Below, piece after piece: positions 1-7,634 of a stretch of DNA of 12,730 nucleotides. The stretch spans positions 1-12,730 of the forward strand of contig DHQV01000111.1 of NCBI GenBank assembly GCA_002408185.1, given 5' to 3'. How positions within the stretch are numbered: position 1 is the first letter of the stretch; the number at the start of each line of letters is the position of its first letter. The notes under the pieces were generated by a model that did not search any database, was not told where the DNA came from, and was given only the letters and a program-made list of their open reading frames with translations. This DNA is from Deltaproteobacteria bacterium UBA5329 (lineage in GTDB: Bacteria > Desulfobacterota > Syntrophorhabdia > Syntrophorhabdales > Syntrophorhabdaceae). Position numbers and translations under genes: made by a program.

Positions 1-2596
1 TCTCCTGCATGTCTTTGAAGCTTACCACATTGCGGGGGTCCCTGTTCACGACATCGATCCCGCGTAAAAAGGCCCTTCGTATCAGGTACTCCGTGCCCCC
101 TTCAATGATCTTCCCCCTGATATTGAAATTATCATTTTCCAGCGTGCACCGGATGCCGATCCTGCTATACGGGTAATCCTTGAAGAACTTATTGAGCCCG
201 CTCTTCAGGATCGCCCCTATGCCGCCTGAGCCGGTACCCAGTATCGATATGTTCTCGATAGCGTCAACGGAGACCCTCTGCGGAACACCCCCTTTTTTCA
301 CGGTATCGAGGTCGAAAACAAAACGGGACGGCTGGCCGTATTCGATCCGAAGATCTTTCACTGAGCCCCGGACGATCCCGGTTATCTTGCCGATCTTTAT
401 CGTCTCGGTCATTTTGCCGAGGTCTATGTCGTTGAACACGATGTCGCCCCCTATCTTTCGCGAAGACGCAAAAAGATCTTTGACATACATATCGAGCGCT
501 TCGATCCTGCCCCCGAACATATCGATGGACATACCGCCCTCGGTCTTCAATTCCCCGTCCTGATAGGCGATCATCGGGAAGCGCGCTTTCGCGGTCCCGG
601 GAAATGCAAGCCCGGTCAGATCGTTAAGGAGCCGGGGAAGGTCGATGCCGCCTACCGATCCGGCAAAAGACAACCGGGGCGATGCACCGAGAACATCTCT
701 TGCCACGAGGTTCTGTATACGCACAGCACCGCCGTAAAAGGGCACAGAAATCACACCTGTCGCGGCTATATCGCTCCCTGACGCGATAACGGGTATTTTT
801 AGTTCAGGCAGGGTATATTCACCTTTTCTGAATCCGAAGATCGTGATCCAGCCCAGGTTGGAACGGTCGCTTTTCGACTCCGCGCCCGTGTCCCCTCCGG
901 CTGCAAGGTCAAAAGGAACATCCATATCGAGACCTTTGAGGTCGAGCGACATTGCCGGAAGTTTAAGTGATGCTCTCGTGAGCTTGACAGTGCCGCGGGC
1001 TGCGAGTTTTTTACCGACAGACGTTACCGCGATGTCGGCACTCAATCTTCCGTCGGTTTCGATCCCCTTGAGCGGCGGTACGATCTCGGCGAGATAATGG
1101 GATAGAAAATCCGAGAAGATCCTGCTTATCACCACGTCACGGGCGTTTACATGGAACCGCCAGCCATCTTTGCCAAAATGACCGTCATATGCGTAGTGCC
1201 CGGTATTGAAGAGGTCGCACACGCCTTTGATACGCGACCCGGCCTTTCCTTTAGTCAGTATGTCGGCATTGGTCGAAAAGCTCGCAGGGTCCCGGGAAAG
1301 ATCTTTATAATACCTTCCCCAGAGGTATTCCCCGGACGATATCCGTGATGATACCTTGAGCGATCCGTCTTTCTCTCCCTGCGGAAGCGCAAAGTGCATG
1401 ATGATAAGGCCGTTTATCCCCTGTGCGGCTTTTGAGCCGTCGGGTGATGCGAACCCGCCCTTTTTTATGTCCATCGTGAGGCTTCCGGAAAGAGAGGGCG
1501 ATCTGCCGGAAAATGTCCCTGTCATACGGGCTTTTAAGGAACCCTGACCCTGGATCGACCATTTCCTTGCCTCCTCCTGGGGCATCAGGGATTTTGCCAT
1601 TGAAAAAAGATTCGAGAAATTGAGGTCCTTCGTTTCCAACGATGCATGTATGGGCATTGCCCCTTTCAGGGTAAGACGAACGGCACCGCTCAACAACCCC
1701 ACACCGGGCATGGTGATCCGGATAGTGTCGGACACGAGGTTGCCGGTTTTTGTCTGGTACTGTGCACTTATCCCGATAAGGGATTTTTTCAGTATGGCCT
1801 TCCCGTCGTCTTTCATCAGTGAAAATTCTTCAATACCGAGGGTCGACCCTGCGATATTTACCTGGTCTTTTCCGAATTGAACAGGCATGGTGAATTTCAT
1901 GTCCTTCATGGTGACCTTGCCCGCTGTAACCGCTCCGATCTCCAATTCAACAAGACCTTTTCCCAGTATATCTGGAAATATCCCCGTCAGTTGGAGTGTG
2001 CCTTTACACCTTCCCGTCGCGAAGAATTCCGACCTGCCCGGTTCATTGATATTGACGAGGCCGGTGAATGAAAGGGCCCCGCCGTGTTCGGGCGAAAAAT
2101 CCTTTACCGTAAGATCGATCTTCGTGAAACGTATCCGTGCGCCCGATCCTTTGAACAAAAGGGTGAATTCCCCGTTCTCCATGGTAAGCAGACGTACCGA
2201 CGGTATCTTCTTGATAAATGACAGGTCGGTTTCGGTCTGTCTCTTGTCACCCAGACGGATTCGTATCTTTGCGTCCCTGAGCAGGACCTTTTCGATATCG
2301 CCCTTGAAGACACCTTTCGGTGTCGTATCGATCGTGAGCCGGGAACTTGTAAAGATAAAATTTTTGCCGCGCGTATCGGTGACAGTGAAACCTTTGAGTT
2401 CAGCCTTAACGAGAGGATAGAAGAAAAATGACTCCGCATCGAGGTCATATCCGAAAAGCGGGGAACTCAAGAGCCCAACCGTTCGAAGAAGAAGGGGCGT
2501 CCCGGCAAGGACAGCGAGTCCCGCTGCACAAACAGCAAGGAGGACAATGATCGTAAGAGTGAATCTTTGGTTCCTCAAAAACTCCCCCGCACCCAT
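1..2596 (-). CDS. AsmA-like large envelope protein (C-terminus beyond window)
   Basis: Translating the minus strand from an ATG at 2596 gives an uninterrupted frame of 865 codons to the left edge, so the C-terminus is missing. The N-terminus is short and basic (MGAGEFLRNQR) and is followed by one hydrophobic helix at about residues 12-36, fitting an inner-membrane anchor. The rest is a long run of short amphipathic beta strands rich in G, D, T and S, with phrases such as GSLTMDIKKGGF and GGDIVFNDIDLGKM. This pattern is typical of the AsmA/YdbH/TamB superfamily of groove-shaped proteins that bridge the periplasm and move phospholipid to the outer membrane. I cannot name the subfamily. There is no clear Shine-Dalgarno before ATG 2596; a TTG at 2578 (residue 7) is an alternative start. 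An in-frame TAG at 2623-2621 limits any upstream extension. The gene is divergent from the membrane protein at 2675. Confidence 0.8.
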   Translation of the reverse strand, partial: MGAGEFLRNQRFTLTIIVLLAVCAAGLAVLAGTPLLLRTVGLLSSPLFGYDLDAESFFFYPLVKAELKGFTVTDTRGKNFIFTSSRLTIDTTPKGVFKGDIEKVLLRDAKIRIRLGDKRQTETDLSFIKKIPSVRLLTMENGEFTLLFKGSGARIRFTKIDLTVKDFSPEHGGALSFTGLVNINEPGRSEFFATGRCKGTLQLTGIFPDILGKGLVELEIGAVTAGKVTMKDMKFTMPVQFGKDQVNIAGSTLGIEEFSLMKDDGKAILKKSLIGISAQYQTKTGNLVSDTIRITMPGVGLLSGAVRLTLKGAMPIHASLETKDLNFSNLFSMAKSLMPQEEARKWSIQGQGSLKARMTGTFSGRSPSLSGSLTMDIKKGGFASPDGSKAAQGINGLIIMHFALPQGEKDGSLKVSSRISSGEYLWGRYYKDLSRDPASFSTNADILTKGKAGSRIKGVCDLFNTGHYAYDGHFGKDGWRFHVNARDVVISRIFSDFLSHYLAEIVPPLKGIETDGRLSADIAVTSVGKKLAARGTVKLTRASLKLPAMSLDLKGLDMDVPFDLAAGGDTGAESKSDRSNLGWITIFGFRKGEYTLPELKIPVIASGSDIAATGVISVPFYGGAVRIQNLVARDVLGASPRLSFAGSVGGIDLPRLLNDLTGLAFPGTAKARFPMIAYQDGELKTEGGMSIDMFGGRIEALDMYVKDLFASSRKIGGDIVFNDIDLGKMTETIKIGKITGIVRGSVKDLRIEYGQPSRFVFDLDTVKKGGVPQRVSVDAIENISILGTGSGGIGAILKSGLNKFFKDYPYSRIGIRCTLENDNFNIRGKIIEGGTEYLIRRAFLRGIDVVNRDPRNVVSFKDMQE

Positions 2597-2639
2597 TATA
2601 ACAAAAAAAGGTTCTATCTTCTATGTGTTGAGCCCCGGC

Positions 2640-2668
2640 TTGTGTTTCATGAATATATCCGCTATTGT
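2640..2668 (+). promoter_or_regulatory. Weak candidate promoter for the SpeE-like gene
   Basis: TTGTGT (2640-2645) and TATTGT (2663-2668) are separated by 17 bp in the 78-bp gap between the divergent genes. The -10 matches the sigma-70 consensus at 4 of 6 positions and the -35 at 3 of 6. The predicted transcription start falls at or next to the ATG at 2675, so the message could be leaderless. This is based on spacing and consensus only. Confidence 0.3.
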
Positions 2669-2674
2669 AGTAAA

Positions 2675-4942
2675 ATGCTTGCGGCGCTCGTTTTTTCGTT
2701 GTTTGTCCTTGGTTTTTCCGGGATTGTCGCCCAGACCGTCCTGATCAGAGAATGCCTTATCATTTATGGAGGAAATGAACTTTCCATCGGAATGATCATA
2801 GGTTCCTGGGTCATCTGGGAGGCCCTCGGGGCATATGCCGGAGGCCGCCTGCCTCGAAAAGATACGGCAGTTCCCCGGGGCCTCGTTGCAGCAAACCTTT
2901 TGTTCACTCTTTTCTTTCCGGCGACGATCATAACGATACGGACACTGAAAATACTGATGGGCCTGCCGCCAGAGATGTCCCTCGGTATCAACCTGGTCTT
3001 TGCCTCATCCCTGGTGATATTTATGCCGTGTTCTCTTCTCCACGGTTTTTCCTTCACCGCATCGTGCCGTATCTATGAACATGTAAATACATCTGCCGGG
3101 ACGGCTGCGGCGCGAACCTATTTTTTTGAAATGGCCGGAACTATCATCGGCGGCCTCATCGTGAGCTATGTCCTCATAACACAGCTTTATGCGATGCGTA
3201 TATCGTGCCTGGTGCTCGGTATTATGTCGGTCGCCTGCTTCGTCCTCGGTGCGACCGGCATCGAAAATGCCCGGCAGCGCAACATGGCCGCCGCAGCAAG
3301 CCTTATCTTCGTTATCGCGGCAGTACTGCTCGTGGCCTTTCGTCTTGACAGCGCCATCGAGGCTAAGTCCATCGATGCCGAGTGGCACGGCCGCTCTATC
3401 GTGTCATATAAGAACTCCCCCTATCAGAACATAGTCATAACGAGGGAGCAGGAGCAATACACATTTTTCTCCGATGGCATCCCGACAGCCACCCTGCCGA
3501 TACCGGATATCGTCCGCGTCGAGGAGATAGTGCACATACCTGGCCTGGCCCAGGGGTCACCACAGGATGTCCTTATCATCCACGGCGGCCCGGGCGGGGT
3601 CATGAGCGAAATGTTCAAGTACCCGACCTTGCGGCGCATCGATTACGTCGAGGCAGACCCGGCGTACCTCAAGGCTATCGCGTCCGTCCAGTCGGGGTTA
3701 GTCCGGTACGAGCTCAACGATAACCGCGTCAAGGTGCATTATGCCGACGGAAGGCGATTCGTGAAAGAAACCCAGGGCAGATACGATATTATCCTTTCCG
3801 GCATTACGGCACCCCGCACGCTCCAGGCTAACAGGTTCTTCACCTCCGAATTTTTCGGCGAAATACGGGACATTCTTAAACCCGACGGCATCTTCATATT
3901 CACCCTGCCCGGCTCGCTCGCTTACTACGACAGGGAACTCAGGGACATCAACGCGTCCATATTTCTCACTGCGGGTGGTATCTTCGGCAATGTCGCTGTC
4001 ATACCCGGCGAAGAGAACATCTTCCTCATGTCTTCTTCTAAAACGGCCATCAACCTGGCGATACCCCGGCTCGATAAAAGGCTTCAGAGCTTTGCCCTGT
4101 CAACACGGCTCATTTCGTTGCCGCACCTTACCTACCGTCTCGACCCGGAAAAAATTCAATGGCTCCAATCAGAGATCAAGACCTCACGGGCAAAGACCAA
4201 TCATGATCTTGCCCCGATGGGTCTCTATTACGCGCTCGCCTTCGACAACGCGCTCCACAACCCTTCGTCGAAAAACATTTTCAGAGGGCTTGAGAAATAC
4301 GGTCCGGCATCGTTCCTGATGCTGAGCGCAGGTCTGGCTGCTGCAGCATTTGCATTCCGGAAGAGGCGTAGCACGGTCCCCGTCCTTTTTGTGACGTTGA
4401 CAACGGGCTTTTCCGTCATGGTGCTAGAATTATTGCTCATTTTTGTATATCAGGTAAGGTCCGGTTACGTCTTCCACGAAATAGGCATGCTGATAACGAT
4501 GCTCATGACCGGTATGGCCACCGGCGCCCTGACGGCCAGGGCATTTTCGAAAAAATTCCTCACACCCGTACGCGCATTGGCGGGTGCAGAAACGGCCCTG
4601 GCGGCTGTGTGTCTTGTCGTGCCCGCCTTATTTCTCATGCCTGGTGCGTTCCAAAAGCTGGATCAATTATCCTTGCGCTTCTTGTTCTTCACCCTGCTTT
4701 TCGTGTCGGGATTCTTTGCGGGAATAGAATTCCCCGTGGCGGTAGGGGTCTACGGAAAGATGCGGTCACCGGGGCGGGCGGTGGGCCCCATATACGGTGT
4801 GGATCTTGTCGGGGGTTTTATGGGAGGGATCGCCGGCGGCTTTTTTCTCTTCCCTCTCGTGGGACTCACAAAAACCTGTCTTTTTCTTTTCGCGATCAAG
4901 GGCTGCGGCATTCTTATGCTGTTAACTGCGCGGAGAAAATAG
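2675..4942 (+). CDS. Membrane-embedded spermidine synthase-like protein, signature residues lost
   Basis: A 755-residue protein in three parts. Residues 1-223 form about seven hydrophobic segments, residues 235-535 a soluble domain, and residues 545-752 about seven more membrane segments. The middle domain resembles the spermine/spermidine synthase fold (PF01564 type): a YQNIVITREQ start, a beta-strand/glycine loop VLIIHGGPGG at 299-308, an acidic nucleoside-binding position in YVEADP (324-329), and ADGR at 357-360. True SpeE enzymes have GGGDGG and a catalytic Asp in a YDvIixDxxDP motif. Here these read GGPGG and YDIILSGITAP, so aminopropyl transfer is doubtful. I chose ATG 2675 because the first membrane helix begins there. 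An upstream in-frame TTG (2567) would add 36 polar residues and overlap the divergent gene. No Shine-Dalgarno is visible. The gene ends 42 bp before the AmmeMemoRadiSam radical SAM gene and is probably cotranscribed with it. Confidence 0.8.
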   Translation: MLAALVFSLFVLGFSGIVAQTVLIRECLIIYGGNELSIGMIIGSWVIWEALGAYAGGRLPRKDTAVPRGLVAANLLFTLFFPATIITIRTLKILMGLPPEMSLGINLVFASSLVIFMPCSLLHGFSFTASCRIYEHVNTSAGTAAARTYFFEMAGTIIGGLIVSYVLITQLYAMRISCLVLGIMSVACFVLGATGIENARQRNMAAAASLIFVIAAVLLVAFRLDSAIEAKSIDAEWHGRSIVSYKNSPYQNIVITREQEQYTFFSDGIPTATLPIPDIVRVEEIVHIPGLAQGSPQDVLIIHGGPGGVMSEMFKYPTLRRIDYVEADPAYLKAIASVQSGLVRYELNDNRVKVHYADGRRFVKETQGRYDIILSGITAPRTLQANRFFTSEFFGEIRDILKPDGIFIFTLPGSLAYYDRELRDINASIFLTAGGIFGNVAVIPGEENIFLMSSSKTAINLAIPRLDKRLQSFALSTRLISLPHLTYRLDPEKIQWLQSEIKTSRAKTNHDLAPMGLYYALAFDNALHNPSSKNIFRGLEKYGPASFLMLSAGLAAAAFAFRKRRSTVPVLFVTLTTGFSVMVLELLLIFVYQVRSGYVFHEIGMLITMLMTGMATGALTARAFSKKFLTPVRALAGAETALAAVCLVVPALFLMPGAFQKLDQLSLRFLFFTLLFVSGFFAGIEFPVAVGVYGKMRSPGRAVGPIYGVDLVGGFMGGIAGGFFLFPLVGLTKTCLFLFAIKGCGILMLLTARRK

Positions 4943-4948
4943 TATAAT
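4943..4948 (+). promoter_or_regulatory. Possible -10 element ahead of the radical SAM gene
   Basis: A perfect TATAAT sits right after the stop codon of the SpeE-like gene, 36 bp before the GTG start of the radical SAM gene. No convincing -35 is seen at 16-18 bp upstream (the best is TGTTAA at 4920-4925). It could be a secondary promoter that lets the AmmeMemoRadiSam genes be expressed separately, or it could be chance. Confidence 0.25.
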
Positions 4949-4984
4949 AGCAGAGGATTTACAAGTTTTGCAAAGACGGTCACG

Positions 4985-6094
4985 GTGAAAAGACGAGATT
5001 TCATAAAGGTCGCCACTCTCGCGCCGCTTTTGTTCTCCCTGAATGCCCGTACAACCGGCGCAGTGTCGGCAACGCAATACCACGAAGCGCGATTTTACAA
5101 AAAGAGCTCTGGTTCGTCGAGGACGGTGGAATGTGTTCTATGTCCGCGCCAGTGCACCCTCCCCGATGGTGAAACAGGATTCTGCCGGGCCCGCAAGAAC
5201 ATCGGGGGCAGACTCTTTTCGCTCGGTTACGGTTCACCGTGCTCGGTTCACGTCGATCCCATTGAAAAAAAGCCGTTTTTCAATGTCCTTCCCCGGACAT
5301 ATTCTCTCTCCCTCGCGTGTGCCGGGTGCAACCTGCGCTGCAAGTTTTGCCAGAACTGGCAGATATCCCAGGCATCCCCCGTTGAAACGAACAACATGAC
5401 GATGTCCCCGGATGATGTTGTGAACGCTGCCGTGCAAAAGGGTTGTAAAAGCATCGCCTATACCTATACCGAGCCGTCTAATTTCTATGAGTACATGTTC
5501 GATATCGCGAAAATAGCACGGAAGCGCGGCATATTGAACGTGTCGCATTCCAACGGTTATATCAACCAGGGGCCGTTGAAAGAGCTCTGTCAATACATGG
5601 ACGCGGTCAATATCGATCTGAAAGGCTTTTCGTCATCTTTCTATGCGAAGATGTGCGAGGGTGAACTCGATCCCGTACTCGCCACGATAAGGACCCTCAG
5701 GCGGTCCGGCGTATGGGTGGAGATCACTAACCTTGTCCTGCCGGGATACAACGACGATGAGAAAATGATAACCGGGATGTGCAGATGGCTCGTCAAGGAG
5801 GCGGGGCCCGATATTCCCGTCCACTTTTCCCGGTTCTATCCCATGTATAAATTGACCGGCGTGTCGCCAACACCGACAAAAAGCCTTGAACGTGCACGGG
5901 AGATAGCCATTGCCTCGGGCCTCAAGTTCGCGTATATAGGAAATGTACCCGGTCATCCGGGAGAAAATACATACTGCCCGAAATGCAGGAAGCTTCTCGT
6001 GCAGAGATCGGGTTATAACATCCTCGCAAACGTTATAAAGGACGGAAAATGTCCGGACTGCTCGACACGGATAGGGGGAATATGGAGCCGATAA
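4985..6094 (+). CDS. amrS: AmmeMemoRadiSam system radical SAM enzyme, Tat-signal bearing
   Basis: A 369-residue radical SAM protein. The N-terminus MKRRDFIKVA followed by a hydrophobic stretch to about residue 29 is a classic twin-arginine signal, predicting export of a folded, cofactor-loaded enzyme or membrane anchoring. The SAM-binding cluster motif is C115-xxx-C119-xx-C122 (CNLRCKFC). Four further cysteines precede it (C50, C53, C57, C67, in VECVLCPRQC and GFCRAR), and two CxxC pairs follow at the C-terminus (C331/C334 and C356/C359), resembling a zinc ribbon. The arrangement matches the AmmeMemoRadiSam radical SAM family, whose nearest characterised relatives are glycyl-radical-enzyme activases such as the pyruvate formate-lyase activase. 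The identification is reinforced by the MEMO-AMMECR1 fusion directly downstream, which overlaps its 3' end. The start is GTG with no strong Shine-Dalgarno. An in-frame stop at 4940-4942 and the need to include the RR motif leave no other start. Substrate and product are unknown to me. Confidence 0.93.
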   Translation: MKRRDFIKVATLAPLLFSLNARTTGAVSATQYHEARFYKKSSGSSRTVECVLCPRQCTLPDGETGFCRARKNIGGRLFSLGYGSPCSVHVDPIEKKPFFNVLPRTYSLSLACAGCNLRCKFCQNWQISQASPVETNNMTMSPDDVVNAAVQKGCKSIAYTYTEPSNFYEYMFDIAKIARKRGILNVSHSNGYINQGPLKELCQYMDAVNIDLKGFSSSFYAKMCEGELDPVLATIRTLRRSGVWVEITNLVLPGYNDDEKMITGMCRWLVKEAGPDIPVHFSRFYPMYKLTGVSPTPTKSLERAREIAIASGLKFAYIGNVPGHPGENTYCPKCRKLLVQRSGYNILANVIKDGKCPDCSTRIGGIWSR

Positions 6095-7578
6095 AAACAT
6101 TGAGGAAAAGCGCCACCATTTTTCTGGCACTGTGTGCGGCGGTCACCCTGCTCTTCGTTTCCAGCCTTGCTGCGGATGCGGGCCAATCCGGCGCAGTGGT
6201 GAAAAAAGCTGCCTTCGCCGGCTCCTTTTATCCTGCCGACCGTCATGAGCTTGAAACGCTTGTAGACCGCTACCTCAAAAATGCCGCTTCCGAAGGATGT
6301 GAAGGTTCGCCCGGGACATTCGCGGTCATTGCACCTCATGCGGGATACGTATATTCCGGCCAGGTTGCGGCATGTTCGTACGCGGCCCTCAAGGGGCAAA
6401 AAGCAAAGACGGTGATACTTCTCGGCTCAAGTCACCGGGCCTCTTTCGATGGAGTGGCGGTGTATCCTGAAGGCAGTTGGGAAACCCCGCTCGGCCGGGT
6501 CAGTATCGACTCCGCCATGGTGAAAAGCCTGGCGGCATCCGGCGGGACCATAAAACAAGTGCCCTCCGTCTTTGATGGGGAGCATTCCCTCGAAGTGCAG
6601 CTTCCCTTCCTCCAGAGGACGTTCAAAGACTTGAAGATTGTCCCGCTGCTCACAGGGCGCATCCAGAAGGAAGGCATCGTTAAACTGTCAGAAATTCTAA
6701 AAGGAATAATGAGCAGGAACAAAGGCAGGACAGTGCTGGTCGTATCATCAGATATGTCCCATTATTACTCGTACAACACCGCGAAGACAATGGACATTTC
6801 GACCTTGCGGCAGATAGAGGGCCTTTCATGGGAGGCGCTTTACGGCGGCATCGCGGCAAAGGAAAACGAGCTGTGCGGCGCTCCGGCCGTACTTGCGGCC
6901 ATGAAGATGACGCGTGATATCGGAGGGGAAGCGCAGGTCCTCGGCTACGCAAATTCCGGTGATACAGCCGGGGACAGGTCGCGGGTTGTCGGGTATGGTT
7001 CGGTGCTATTCGCACAATCCGACCACAGGGACCTCCCTCCCCTTACCGGCTTAGAGAAGAAGAAGCTCCTTTCCATTGCGCGAAAGACCCTCGACGAATA
7101 TGTCACATCGAAAACAGTCCCGCACATCGATATCAAAGAAGGCCGGCTCACCCAAAGATCGGGGGTTTTCGTCACCCTGAACAGGCACGGGCAATTGCGG
7201 GGATGCATAGGGTCTATAAAACCCGTTGCCCCTCTCAACCGGTCCGTCGTTGAAATGACCGTAGCGGCGGCATCGCGTGATACGAGGTTTCGCCCTGTGG
7301 CAGATGATGAGATCAAGGATATATCGATCGAGATATCCGTGCTTTCCCCGTTGAAGCCGATCAAGACGCCGAACGAGATCGAGGTCGGCAGGCATGGCCT
7401 CTATATAATGAAGGACGGCTATTCAGGCCTTCTTTTGCCCCAGGTAGCAACGCATTACAAGTGGAACAGGGAGGAATTCCTCCGTAATACGTGCTCGAAA
7501 GCTGGGTTGCCCGAAGATGCATGGAAGGATAAGGGGGCCAGAATATTCATCTTTTCGGCACAGGTATTCTCAGAATGA
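6049..7578 (+). CDS. amrB/amrA: Secreted MEMO-AMMECR1 fusion (AmmeMemoRadiSam proteins B and A)
   Basis: A 509-residue protein joining two normally separate components. Residues 1-45 contain a basic region and a hydrophobic helix (about 21-41) ending in AADA, a probable signal peptide or anchor. Residues 50-322 are a MEMO domain: AGSFYP (57-62), IAPHAGY with H97, GSSHR with H129, GEHSLEVQLP with H179, SSDMSH with D235 and H238, and LCGAP with C276. The His/His/Cys set corresponds to the metal-binding H49, H81 and C244 of human MEMO1. Residues 333-509 are an AMMECR1 domain with the hallmark LRGCIGS at 383-389 and AAASRDTRFRPV at 406-417. The chosen ATG has AAAGGA six bases upstream and overlaps the radical SAM gene by 46 bp, implying translational coupling. 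A second ATG at 6082 (residue 12) would still give the signal peptide. The reaction is not known to me; a modification carried out with the radical SAM enzyme is the usual inference. Confidence 0.93.
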   Translation: MSGLLDTDRGNMEPIKTLRKSATIFLALCAAVTLLFVSSLAADAGQSGAVVKKAAFAGSFYPADRHELETLVDRYLKNAASEGCEGSPGTFAVIAPHAGYVYSGQVAACSYAALKGQKAKTVILLGSSHRASFDGVAVYPEGSWETPLGRVSIDSAMVKSLAASGGTIKQVPSVFDGEHSLEVQLPFLQRTFKDLKIVPLLTGRIQKEGIVKLSEILKGIMSRNKGRTVLVVSSDMSHYYSYNTAKTMDISTLRQIEGLSWEALYGGIAAKENELCGAPAVLAAMKMTRDIGGEAQVLGYANSGDTAGDRSRVVGYGSVLFAQSDHRDLPPLTGLEKKKLLSIARKTLDEYVTSKTVPHIDIKEGRLTQRSGVFVTLNRHGQLRGCIGSIKPVAPLNRSVVEMTVAAASRDTRFRPVADDEIKDISIEISVLSPLKPIKTPNEIEVGRHGLYIMKDGYSGLLLPQVATHYKWNREEFLRNTCSKAGLPEDAWKDKGARIFIFSAQVFSE

Positions 7579-7634
7579 TGCACACGACGGCACGTATATC
7601 GTGAGGGAGATGTTGGCCGGACAGGAGGAAAATC

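Noticed and set aside
180..2448. Several open frames on both strands inside the AsmA-like gene, including a 177-codon plus-strand frame at 1887-2420
   Set aside because: They lie on or across the 865-codon minus-strand frame, have no family features and are low-complexity shadows rich in S, P and R.
2595..2600. Perfect TATAAT on the minus strand at the AsmA-like start
   Set aside because: It overlaps the ATG itself and has no -35 at the right distance, so as a promoter it would only work with a later TTG start; kept only as a note under the leaderless finding.
2567..2674. Upstream in-frame TTG extension of the SpeE-like protein by 36 residues
   Set aside because: The extension is polar, has no ribosome-binding site and would overlap the divergent gene's start; the membrane helix begins at Met 2675.
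2675..4942. Call of a true spermidine synthase (speE)
   Set aside because: The GGGDGG loop and catalytic Asp motif are altered and the domain is embedded between two membrane blocks, so the enzyme name is not supported.
7579..7634. Terminator between the MEMO-AMMECR1 fusion and the aminopeptidase (CACGA and TCGTG)
   Set aside because: A 5-bp stem with an 11-base loop and no T-run; more likely chance.
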